From Alphaproteobacteria bacterium (lineage in GTDB: Bacteria; Pseudomonadota; Alphaproteobacteria; ATCC43930; CGMCC-115725), in the NCBI GenBank assembly GCA_030037055.1, contig JASHRZ010000073.1:1-10986 (forward strand): a stretch of 10,986 nt of DNA. Reading direction: 5' to 3'. Positions 1-7,002 of this stretch are shown here, piece by piece. The position numbers and the translations under genes are program-made. The notes beneath the pieces are model-generated. The model was not told the DNA's origin. It made no database searches and saw only the letters and a list, made by a program, of their open reading frames with translations. Numbering within the stretch: position 1 is the stretch's first letter; each line of letters starts with the position of its first letter.

Positions 1-1076
1 TCTTTGCCTGCATCTCGCCGTGGAATTTTCCGCTGGCGATCTTCACCGGCCAGGTCGTCGCGGCGCTTGCCGCCGGCAATGCGGTGATCGCCAAGCCCGC
101 CGAGCAGACGCCGCTCATCGCCGCCACGGCCGTGCGCCTTTTGCATCAGGCTGGAATTCCCGGCGATGTGCTGGCGCTCCTTCCGGGCGACGGCAAGAGC
201 GTCGGCGCGCCGCTGGTGGCCGATCCTCGCATTGCCGGCATCGCCTTTACCGGCTCGACCACGACGGCGCGCGCCATCAACCGCGTGCTGGCCGAGCGGC
301 CGGGGCCGATCGTGCCGTTCATCGCCGAGACCGGCGGGCAGAACGCACTGATCGCGGATTCATCGGCGCTGCCGGAGCAGCTCGTGGCCGATGTCGTTAC
401 CTCCGCCTTCAACAGCGCCGGGCAGCGCTGCTCGGCCTTGCGCGTCCTCTTTGTACAGGAAGATATCGCGCCACGGGTCATCGCTCTGCTCGACGGCGCA
501 ATGCACGAACTCGTCATCGGCGATCCCGGCCTCATCGCCACCGATATCGGCCCGGTGATCGACGACGAGGCGCGCGCCGTACTCGAGCGGCATGCCGAGC
601 GCATGATGCGGGAAGGTCGGCTCATCTGCGCGCTCAACCTGCCGCCTGGCACGGAGCACGGCACATTCTTCGCGCCGCGCGCCTTTGAGATCGACCGGCT
701 CGACCTGCTTCAGGGCGAGGTGTTCGGACCGATCCTTCATGTCATCCGCTGGCGCGGCGACGCGCTCGATCGCGTACTCGATGCCATCGCCGCCACCGGC
801 TACGGCCTGACGTTGGGCATCCACAGCCGCATCGACGAGACCGTGACACGCATCCACCGGCGTCTGCCGATCGGCAACACCTATGTCAACCGCAACATGA
901 TCGGCGCGGTGGTAGGGGTGCAGCCTTTCGGCGGCATGGGCCTGTCCGGGACCGGTCCCAAGGCCGGCGGGCCGCATTACCTGCACCGCTTCGCCGCGGA
1001 GCGCACGCTCAGCATCGACACCACCGCGTCTGGCGGCAACGCCGGCTTGCTGTCGCTGCAGGAAGAGGGCGGTTAA
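1..1076 (+). CDS. putA: Bifunctional proline dehydrogenase/P5C dehydrogenase (PutA), C-terminal part of the aldehyde dehydrogenase domain, 5' truncated
   Basis: The reading frame is open from base 3 (first full codon Phe) to TAA at 1074-1076, giving 357 visible residues. It is an NAD-dependent aldehyde dehydrogenase fold of the PutA type, which oxidises L-glutamate semialdehyde (hydrolysed P5C) to glutamate in the cytoplasm or at the inner membrane. Visible landmarks, in order: the SPWNFPLAIFTGQ segment near the start, FTGSTTTAR of the NAD site, the catalytic-base motif AETGGQN (Glu codon 327-329), the nucleophile motif SAGQRCSALR (Cys codon 429-431), and QPFGGMGLSGTGPKAGGP near the end. The GTGPKAGGP signature and GQRCSALR favour PutA over monofunctional P5C dehydrogenase, but the proline dehydrogenase domain would lie upstream of the window. 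The protein ends soon after the ALDH domain, so there is no long C-terminal extension. In the FGGxGLSGTG motif Met replaces the usual Glu. The stop overlaps that of the convergent marC-like gene by 4 bases. Confidence 0.9.
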   Translation, partial: FACISPWNFPLAIFTGQVVAALAAGNAVIAKPAEQTPLIAATAVRLLHQAGIPGDVLALLPGDGKSVGAPLVADPRIAGIAFTGSTTTARAINRVLAERPGPIVPFIAETGGQNALIADSSALPEQLVADVVTSAFNSAGQRCSALRVLFVQEDIAPRVIALLDGAMHELVIGDPGLIATDIGPVIDDEARAVLERHAERMMREGRLICALNLPPGTEHGTFFAPRAFEIDRLDLLQGEVFGPILHVIRWRGDALDRVLDAIAATGYGLTLGIHSRIDETVTRIHRRLPIGNTYVNRNMIGAVVGVQPFGGMGLSGTGPKAGGPHYLHRFAAERTLSIDTTASGGNAGLLSLQEEGG

Positions 1077-1705
1077 ACCCGCATCGCCGGCCAGGCCCCC
1101 GCGAGACCATCGAGGACGAGCTGGGCTGCCAGCGCGGCGAGAATGATGCCAAGGACACGGCTCACGACGTTGGCGCCGGTGACCCCGGTGAGGCGCATGA
1201 CCTGCGGTGCCGTGAGCAACAGCGCCAGCGTGATCGCCATCACCGCGACCAGCGCGCCGATGACGTCGAGCGCGCCGAGCGGCGAAGGGGCGCGCTCTAT
1301 CAGTAGCACGATCGAGGTGAGCGCGCCCGGGCCGGCGAGCAGCGGGAAGGCGAGGGGAAAGACCGAGATGTCCTGGCGCTGCTCAGCCTCCTCTTCTTCT
1401 GGGGCGGTCGGACGGCGGATGCCGGATTCTCGCGCGAACACCATCTCGGTGGCGAGGAGAAAGAGGAGAATGCCGGCGGCAATGCGGAAGGCCGGAAGCG
1501 TGATGCCGAGCGCGCGCAGCAGCGCGCCGCCGCCCAACGCGAAGGCGAGGATGAGGATCGTGGCGATGAGCACGCCGCGCAGCGCATAGAGGCGCCGCAG
1601 CCGGAACGGTGCGCCACGCATCAATCCCGCAAAGATGGCGGCGCTGCCGACGGGGTCGATGATGACGAAAAGGGTGACGAAGCTGTAGAGCAGGTGAGCG
1701 AGCAT
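1073..1705 (-). CDS. MarC family integral membrane protein
   Basis: This 210-residue, very hydrophobic protein matches the MarC/UPF0056 family in length (about 200-220 residues) and motifs. It has about six predicted membrane segments, near residues 5-27, 40-63, 70-90, 115-136, 145-168 and 183-205. Family landmarks are DPVG at 17-20 in the first helix, PLAFPLLAGPGALT at 117-130 as the start of the second half, and the helix with R183 and Q195. A charged cytosolic loop lies at about 92-112, including a run of glutamates. MarC proteins are inner-membrane proteins of unknown transport role; the old link to multiple antibiotic resistance was not upheld. The gene lies 21 bases downstream of the P450 gene on the same strand, with no obvious Shine-Dalgarno sequence, so it is probably the last gene of that transcript. 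Its stop overlaps the convergent putA stop. Confidence 0.88.
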   Translation of the reverse strand: MLAHLLYSFVTLFVIIDPVGSAAIFAGLMRGAPFRLRRLYALRGVLIATILILAFALGGGALLRALGITLPAFRIAAGILLFLLATEMVFARESGIRRPTAPEEEEAEQRQDISVFPLAFPLLAGPGALTSIVLLIERAPSPLGALDVIGALVAVMAITLALLLTAPQVMRLTGVTGANVVSRVLGIILAALAAQLVLDGLAGAWPAMRV

Positions 1706-1726
1706 TTCGCGGCGCCGCTCGCGTGC

Positions 1727-3121
1727 TCAGCTCCGGCGCTCGAGCGTCATCCGCATCCCATGCCGCGGGCGCAAGGTGATGAGTCCTTGCGGGTCGACCG
1801 GAAAGCCGGGCAGAAGCCGTAGGCGATAGCGTTGCGCCAACGTCGCCAGGATCAGCATCGCCTCGGCCATGGCGAACGCGGCGCCGATGCAGATGCGCGG
1901 CCCGGCGCCGAAGGGGATATAGGCGAAGCGGTGGCGCCGGGCCACGCGCTCGGGGGCAAAGCGCTCGGGATCGAAGCGCTCGGGGTTCTCCCAGAGCTTG
2001 GGGTTGCGGTGGAGGAGCCAAGGCACGATCAGGATGATCGCGCCCTTGGGGATGCGCTGGCCCAGCACGTCGTCGGCGCCCATTGCGGCGCGCGAGAGCG
2101 TGTGCGCCGGCGGATAAAGGCGCATCGCTTCTTCGATCACCATGCGCGTATAAGTGAGTTTGGCGAGGTCCCCGTGCTTCGGCGGCTGTCCACCTAGCAC
2201 GGCCTGCAGCTCGGCCTGCAGCCTGGCCTCGACGGTGGGGTGCTGCGAAAGCAGGTACCACGTCCAGGTCAGCGCCACCGCGGTGGTCTCGTGCCCGGCC
2301 ATGAAGATCGTGACCACTTGGTCACGCACTTCCTGCGCGGTCATGCCGCCGCCGGTCTGCTCATCGCGTGCGGCGATGAGGCGAGCGAGCAGGTCGTTGG
2401 GCAGCGCCTCAGCGGTTTGCTCGCGCGCGGCCAGCAGCCGATCGATCGCGCGGTCAAACTCCGCGAAGATATCCCTGGATCGGTGCAAGCCACTGAGCCG
2501 CGACAGCCACGCCGGCAGCTCCAGCAAATCGGCAAGCACCGGCCGTACTTCCGCCTGATAGCGCCCCATGCCGCGCTCGACGATGTCGACGATCTCGTCG
2601 GAATCGGAGGAGAACATCGTGCGCGAGATGATGTGCAGGGTTGCGTGCATCATCGCCGCGGCGACGTCGACCTCGGCGCCGACCGGCAGTGCGTCCCAGT
2701 CGGAAACCAAGCGCAGAGCGACTTCGGTCATAACCGGTGAGTAGCCGACGATGCTACGGTGATCGAAAGCCGGCGCCATGATGCGGCGATGGCGCCGCCA
2801 GGTCTCGTCCTCGCTCGTAAGCAGGCCGCGGCCGAGGCCGGGCTCGAGCAGTCGGCGCGTAATCTCCGTCTTATGGTAGTTGGCGGCGTTGTCGAGCAGG
2901 ATGTGCTTGATCGCACCGGGCTCGTTGAGCAAAAAGGTGCGCTTCCAGAGCAGCCGCCGTTCCAGGACGTCGGCGGTATAAGCCTCGCTGCGATAGGTGG
3001 CAAGCGAATTGTCGCGCAGCACGCGCAGGAACTGCAAGAGCGACAGCGGCCGCTCCGGCACCTGCGGCACGGCCAGGCGCGGAAGCGGCGCGGGCACCCT
3101 GGCCTGGTCGATCGCGCTCAT
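1727..3121 (-). CDS. Cytochrome P450
   Basis: A 464-residue haem-thiolate monooxygenase of normal bacterial length. Landmarks in order: helix-C WRRHRR at 108-113, the I-helix oxygen-activation motif AGHETT at 275-280, ExxR at 331-334 (EAMR), a PERF-like stretch at 380-390, and the haem loop FGAGPRICIG at 404-413 with Cys411 as the proximal ligand. No N-terminal membrane anchor or signal is seen, so the protein should be soluble and would need separate ferredoxin and reductase partners, none of which is in the window. ATG at 3121 is preceded by AAAGGA at a suitable distance. The gene sits 70 bases downstream of the acyl-CoA synthetase and 21 bases upstream of marC, all on the minus strand. The substrate cannot be read from sequence; a fatty acid, terpenoid or aromatic acid would fit the neighbouring CoA ligase. 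The CYP family number was not assigned. Confidence 0.95.
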   Translation of the reverse strand: MSAIDQARVPAPLPRLAVPQVPERPLSLLQFLRVLRDNSLATYRSEAYTADVLERRLLWKRTFLLNEPGAIKHILLDNAANYHKTEITRRLLEPGLGRGLLTSEDETWRRHRRIMAPAFDHRSIVGYSPVMTEVALRLVSDWDALPVGAEVDVAAAMMHATLHIISRTMFSSDSDEIVDIVERGMGRYQAEVRPVLADLLELPAWLSRLSGLHRSRDIFAEFDRAIDRLLAAREQTAEALPNDLLARLIAARDEQTGGGMTAQEVRDQVVTIFMAGHETTAVALTWTWYLLSQHPTVEARLQAELQAVLGGQPPKHGDLAKLTYTRMVIEEAMRLYPPAHTLSRAAMGADDVLGQRIPKGAIILIVPWLLHRNPKLWENPERFDPERFAPERVARRHRFAYIPFGAGPRICIGAAFAMAEAMLILATLAQRYRLRLLPGFPVDPQGLITLRPRHGMRMTLERRS

Positions 3122-3145
3122 TTGCGTCCTTTCACGGTCCTATTC

Positions 3146-3182
3146 TAGGGGGCTGACCCTAACACCGTGGCCCGCGGGTCAC
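3146..3182. promoter_or_regulatory. Two dyad symmetries in the synthetase-P450 spacer
   Basis: The 70-base gap between the synthetase stop and the P450 start contains TAGGG-N6-CCCTA (3146-3161) and a 16-base near-palindrome, GTGGCCCGCGGGTCAC (3167-3182), whose core CCCGCGGG is perfect. There is no T-run after either, so they do not look like a normal intrinsic terminator. They could be repressor operators, an internal processing or attenuation site, or chance in GC-rich DNA. Confidence 0.3.
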
Positions 3183-3191
3183 AAGCTTCGT

Positions 3192-4853
3192 CTAGCCGCG
3201 CTGGCGTAGCTCGCGCCGGATGATCTTGCCGGTGGCCGTCATCGGCAACGTCTCGACGAACTCCACTTGTCGCGGATACTCGTGCGCGGCGAGCCGCGTC
3301 TTGACAAAATTCTGAATCTCGCGCGCCAGCGCCGGAGTCCCGCCATGGCCGGCCTTGAGCACCAGGAAGGCCTTGACCACTTCGGTGCGCACCGGATCGG
3401 GAACGCCGACGGCGGCCGCGAGTGCGACCGCCGGATGCTTCATCAGGCAATCCTCGATCTCGGCCAGGCCGATGCGGTAGCCGGCGCTGGTGATCACGTC
3501 GTCGGCGCGTCCACGGAACCAGAAATACCCGTCCTTGTCCTGGCGTCCGATGTCGCCGGTGATGAGATAGTCGCCGACGAATTTGTCGCGCGTCGCTTGC
3601 GGGTTGCGCCAATACTCCAGGAACATGACGGGGTCGCCGGAGCGGACGCCGATATGGCCGTCCTCGCCGGCGGGCAGCGGCGCGCCGCCGTCGTCGACGA
3701 TCGCGAGCCGGTGGCCTGGAATGGCGCGCCCCATCGACCCCGGACGCACTGGAAAGAGCTGCGCATTGTTGCCGATGATGAGGTTGCATTCGGTCTGGCC
3801 GTAGAATTCGTTGATGGTGACGCCGAGCACCGCGCGGCCCCAATCGAGCAGCTCCGCGCCCAGCGCTTCGCCGCCGCTGCCGATGCTCCGCGGCTCGACT
3901 CCAGGCCGGCGCGGGCCGCCGAGCTGGCGCATCAGCTTGAGGGCGGTGGGCGGCATGAACGCGTTGCGCACGCGGTATCTCGCCATGAGATCGAAGGCTT
4001 CTTCGGGATCGAATTTGCGCGCGCGATGAGCGAGCACAGGCACGCCGTGATGCCAGGCGGGCATGAGCACGTCGAATAGCCCGCCGATCCACGCCCAATC
4101 CGCCGGCGTCCAGAACAGATCGCCCGGGGCTGGAAAGAACTGGTGCGGCATCTCTACCCCCGGGAGGTGGCCGAGCAGGGCGCGATGGGCGTGCAGCGCG
4201 CCTCTCGGGTTTCCGGTCGTGCCGGAGGTGTAGATGATGAGTGCGGGATCGTCGGCGGCAGTATCGACCGGCGCAAAGTCGGGCTTGGCGCGCGCCAGCT
4301 CGGAATGGTAATCGACGGCACCGTCGCCGCCGGAAACGGCGAAGATCGATCGGAGGTCGGGCAGCCGACTGCGGATCGGCTGAAGCTTGGCGAGGCCGGC
4401 CTCGTCGGTGATGATCGCTCTCGCGCCGCTGTTCGACAGCCGGAACTCCAGCGCGTCCTCGCCGAAGAGGGTGAACAGCGGCACCGAGATGAGTCCGGCC
4501 TTCCACGCCGCGACATGGGCGATCGCCGTCTCCGGCGCCTGCGGCAGCAGGATCCCGATGCGGTCGCCGCGAACGAGGCCATGGGCACGCAGTACATTGG
4601 CGAGTCGGTTCGACCGCTGGCGGATATCCCCGAAGGAGAACCGCTGCTCGCAATGCTGCTCGTCGAGAAAAATGAGAGCGAGCTGATCCACGCGTTGGCG
4701 ATCGACGACATCGACGCCGATGTTGTAACGCTGCGGCACCTGCCAGCGGAAGCGGCGCACGACCTCCTCGTAGCTCGATCCCTTTGGCAGCACGGTTATG
4801 CCCTCGCCCCGCTCCGATCGTCCGACGATGACATCCCCGGCCGGCTTGCGCAA
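3192..4853 (-). CDS. AMP-forming acyl-CoA synthetase (acetyl/medium-chain acyl-CoA synthetase type)
   Basis: An adenylate-forming ligase that activates a carboxylic acid via an acyl-AMP to acyl-CoA in the cytoplasm. With the TTG start at 4853 it has 553 residues. Motifs: the P-loop YTSGTTGNPRG at 208-218, GSGGEAL at 326-332, YGQTE at 351-355, TGD at 432-434, the hinge region FRGRADD at 446-452 followed by SAGYRIG at 456-462, and the catalytic lysine in TGKIIRREL (Lys543). The N-terminal YEEVVRRFRWQVP and NIGVDVVDR resemble medium-chain acyl-CoA synthetase-like proteins rather than long-chain ligases; the substrate is unknown. The start is uncertain. TTG at 4853 has GGGGGA about 6 bases upstream, while GTG at 4793 (residue 21) has GAGG 8 bases upstream and lies nearer the conserved region. 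The gene diverges from the molybdoenzyme gene and precedes the P450. Confidence 0.92.
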   Translation of the reverse strand: MRKPAGDVIVGRSERGEGITVLPKGSSYEEVVRRFRWQVPQRYNIGVDVVDRQRVDQLALIFLDEQHCEQRFSFGDIRQRSNRLANVLRAHGLVRGDRIGILLPQAPETAIAHVAAWKAGLISVPLFTLFGEDALEFRLSNSGARAIITDEAGLAKLQPIRSRLPDLRSIFAVSGGDGAVDYHSELARAKPDFAPVDTAADDPALIIYTSGTTGNPRGALHAHRALLGHLPGVEMPHQFFPAPGDLFWTPADWAWIGGLFDVLMPAWHHGVPVLAHRARKFDPEEAFDLMARYRVRNAFMPPTALKLMRQLGGPRRPGVEPRSIGSGGEALGAELLDWGRAVLGVTINEFYGQTECNLIIGNNAQLFPVRPGSMGRAIPGHRLAIVDDGGAPLPAGEDGHIGVRSGDPVMFLEYWRNPQATRDKFVGDYLITGDIGRQDKDGYFWFRGRADDVITSAGYRIGLAEIEDCLMKHPAVALAAAVGVPDPVRTEVVKAFLVLKAGHGGTPALAREIQNFVKTRLAAHEYPRQVEFVETLPMTATGKIIRRELRQRG

Positions 4854-4906
4854 TCGGCTTCCCCCGTCGGCTCCAGGGCCATATATTCCGTGCGGGAGGA
4901 TGGGAA
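4854..4906. promoter_or_regulatory. Compact divergent promoter region between synthetase and molybdoenzyme genes
   Basis: Both flanking genes are transcribed outward, so these 53 bases (113 if the synthetase starts at GTG 4793) should hold promoters for both directions. The only AT-rich island is ATATATT at 4881-4887. TATATT at 4882-4887 could serve as a -10 for the rightward gene with a poor -35 (TTCCCC, 4859-4864, 17-base spacing), and its complement could serve leftward. GGGAGGA at 4894-4900 is the rightward ribosome binding site and supports the TTG start at 4907. The promoter assignment is weak; the location is inferred from gene orientation. Confidence 0.35.
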
Positions 4907-6979
4907 TTGCCGCGCGATTTCGTAGCCTCGGTTTGTCCGCATGACTGCCCGAGCACCTGCGCGCTCGAGGTCGAGCGGCTCGACCCCTCGACCATCGGCC
5001 GCATCCATGGCCGCAAGGATCACCCCTATACTGCCGGCATCGTCTGCGCCAAGGTCAGCCACTATGCCGAGCGCCAGCACCACCCGCAGCGGTTGCGGAC
5101 GCCGCTGCGCCGGACCGGCGATCGGGGCACCGGCCGGGCAGGCTTCACGCCGATCGCCTGGGATGAAGCGCTCGACCGCGTCGCCGAAGCCTTCGCCCGC
5201 GCGGTTCAGCGCTACGGCAGCGAGACGGTTTGGCCGCATTTCTATGCCGGCACCATGGGGCTGGTGCAGCGCGACGGCATCAACCGCTTGCGCCACGTGT
5301 TGCGCTACTCGCGCCAGCATTCGACGATCTGCAACATGCTGTCGGATTCCGGCTGGCTCGCCGGTGTCGGCGTCAAGCGTGGCGTCGATGCGCGCGAGAT
5401 ACCGCTGGCCGATCTCGTCATCATGTGGGGCGGCAACCCGGTGGCGACGCAGGTCAACCTGATGACGCATATCACCCGCGCGCGCAGGGAGCGAGGCGCG
5501 CCGTTCGTCGTCATCGACCCGTACCGCACGCCGACCGCCGAAGTGGCCGACATCCATCTCGCGCCGCGCCCCGGCACCGACGGCGCGCTGGCCTGCGCAG
5601 TAATGCATGTGCTGTTCAAGGAGGGTTATGCGGACCGCGCCTATCTCGCGGCGTACACCGCCGGCGCTGACAAGCTCGAGGCGCATCTGCGATCGCGCGA
5701 TCCCGCCTGGGCCTCGGCGATCACCGGGCTCGCCGAAGCGGCGATCGTCGATTTCGCGCGACTCTACGGCCGCACCAAGCGCAGCTATCTGCGCATCGGC
5801 TATGGCTTCTCGCGCGCGCGCAACGGCGCGGCGCAGCTCTTCGCAGCCAGCTGCCTGCCGGCGGTCACCGGCGCCTGGCAGCATGAAGGCGGCGGCGCGC
5901 TCTATGCCAACGGCGGCGGCCTCTACAAGCTCGACCGCAGCCTGATCGAGGGACTCGATGCTGTCGATCACAAGACGCGCGTTCTCGATCAGTCGCGCAT
6001 CGGCCCAATCCTTACCGGCGATCGGCGCGATCTCGGCGACGGACCGCCGGTGACGGCCCTCCTCGTCCAGAACACCAACCCCATGGTCGTCTCGCCCGAC
6101 TCCAACGCGGTACGCCGGGGTTTTTCACGCGATGATCTCTTCATTTGCGTGCACGAGCAATTCATGACCGAGACCGCGGCGATGGCGGATATCCTACTGC
6201 CGGCGACCACCATGCTTGAACACGACGACATCTACACCGCCGGCGCCCATACTTTCCTGCAGGTGGCGCGCAAGGTAATCGAGCCGTTTGCCGAGGCGCG
6301 GTCCAATCACTTCGTCATCTGTGCGCTGGCAAAGCGATTGGGCGCCGAGCATCCCGGCTTCCATTTGACCGAATGGGAAATCATCGATCATACGCTTGCC
6401 GCCTCGGGCCTGCCCAATGCCGCGACGATCCATGAGAAGGGTGGCCACGATCTGGCGCTGCCCTTTGCCACCGCGCATTTCCTGGACGGCTTCGGCCATG
6501 CCGACAAGCGCTTCCATTTCGAGGCCAATTGGGCAGCGATCGGCCCCAATCACCAAGCGCTGCCGCCGCTCCCCGATCATGTCGCCGTGATCGATCGGGC
6601 GGATGGCGAGCATCCCTTCCGCTTGGTGGCGCCGCCGGCGCGCTCCTTTCTCAATACCAGCTTCAACAACATGCCCTCGAGCCTCAGTCGCGAGGGGCGG
6701 CCGATGGTGCGCGTCCATCCCGACGACCTTGCCGAGCTAGGTCTCGGCGAGGGCGCGCGCGTCCGGCTCGGCAACCGCCGCGGCACGGTCGTTCTCCAGG
6801 CTCGCGCATTCGACGGGCTGCAGCGTGGCGTTCTCGTCGTCGAGGGTCTCTGGCCCAACCACGCCTTCGAAGAGGGCATCGGCATCAACGCGCTGGTCAG
6901 CGCCGATCCCGGCCTGCCCAATGGGGGCGCCGTGTTCCACGACACCGCGGTATGGCTGCGCGCGGCCGGAGGCCTATGA
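4907..6979 (+). CDS. Molybdopterin-dependent oxidoreductase with N-terminal [4Fe-4S] site (DMSO reductase superfamily)
   Basis: A 690-residue enzyme of the prokaryotic molybdopterin oxidoreductase superfamily, predicted to bind a bis-MGD molybdenum (or tungsten) cofactor and one [4Fe-4S] cluster. Cluster ligands are Cys10, Cys14, Cys18 and Cys47 (C-x3-C-x3-C-x28-C). MGD-binding landmarks include WGGNP at 174-178, VIDPYR beginning near residue 202, and NTNP at 389-392. The C-terminal molydopterin-binding domain covers about 569-687. Cys142, in the segment STICNMLSDSG, is a candidate metal ligand (inference). No twin-arginine signal is present, so it is probably cytoplasmic. Neither a partner Fe-S subunit nor a membrane subunit is adjacent. 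It looks like the uncharacterised MopB_3-type group, so the substrate is unknown. The start is TTG at 4907 with a strong GGGAGGA 6 bases upstream. The dioxygenase-like gene follows after 15 bases, suggesting an operon. Confidence 0.93.
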   Translation: MPRDFVASVCPHDCPSTCALEVERLDPSTIGRIHGRKDHPYTAGIVCAKVSHYAERQHHPQRLRTPLRRTGDRGTGRAGFTPIAWDEALDRVAEAFARAVQRYGSETVWPHFYAGTMGLVQRDGINRLRHVLRYSRQHSTICNMLSDSGWLAGVGVKRGVDAREIPLADLVIMWGGNPVATQVNLMTHITRARRERGAPFVVIDPYRTPTAEVADIHLAPRPGTDGALACAVMHVLFKEGYADRAYLAAYTAGADKLEAHLRSRDPAWASAITGLAEAAIVDFARLYGRTKRSYLRIGYGFSRARNGAAQLFAASCLPAVTGAWQHEGGGALYANGGGLYKLDRSLIEGLDAVDHKTRVLDQSRIGPILTGDRRDLGDGPPVTALLVQNTNPMVVSPDSNAVRRGFSRDDLFICVHEQFMTETAAMADILLPATTMLEHDDIYTAGAHTFLQVARKVIEPFAEARSNHFVICALAKRLGAEHPGFHLTEWEIIDHTLAASGLPNAATIHEKGGHDLALPFATAHFLDGFGHADKRFHFEANWAAIGPNHQALPPLPDHVAVIDRADGEHPFRLVAPPARSFLNTSFNNMPSSLSREGRPMVRVHPDDLAELGLGEGARVRLGNRRGTVVLQARAFDGLQRGVLVVEGLWPNHAFEEGIGINALVSADPGLPNGGAVFHDTAVWLRAAGGL

Positions 6980-7002
6980 CGATGCCCCATAGCCATGCTT
7001 GA
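6968..7002 (+). other. Possible Shine-Dalgarno plus 8-codon mini-ORF across the molybdoenzyme/VOC junction
   Basis: GGAGG at 6968-6972 lies inside the end of the molybdoenzyme gene. It is followed by ATG at 6976 (forming ATGA with the stop of that gene) and ATG at 6982 in the same frame, which lies 9 bases after GGAGG. That frame stops at TGA 7000-7002 and would encode MTMPHSHA or MPHSHA. It ends just past the VOC start at 6995, an arrangement that would allow reinitiation. The VOC start itself has no good Shine-Dalgarno sequence nearby. The mini-ORF may have no function of its own. Confidence 0.3.

Noticed and set aside
1383..2261. Minus-strand open frame (292 codons) across the marC/P450 junction
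   Set aside because: It is in a different frame from the P450 haem loop and the MarC motifs, and its composition is typical of a shadow frame.
3145..5016. Long minus-strand open frame (623 codons) across the synthetase gene
   Set aside because: The translation is Arg/Ala/Pro-rich with no family motif and overlaps the synthetase, whose frame carries all the expected motifs. It is a high-GC shadow.
4796..5971. Minus-strand open frame (391 codons) opposite the start of the molybdoenzyme
   Set aside because: It lies antisense to clear cluster and cofactor motifs and has a low-complexity translation with no recognisable domain.
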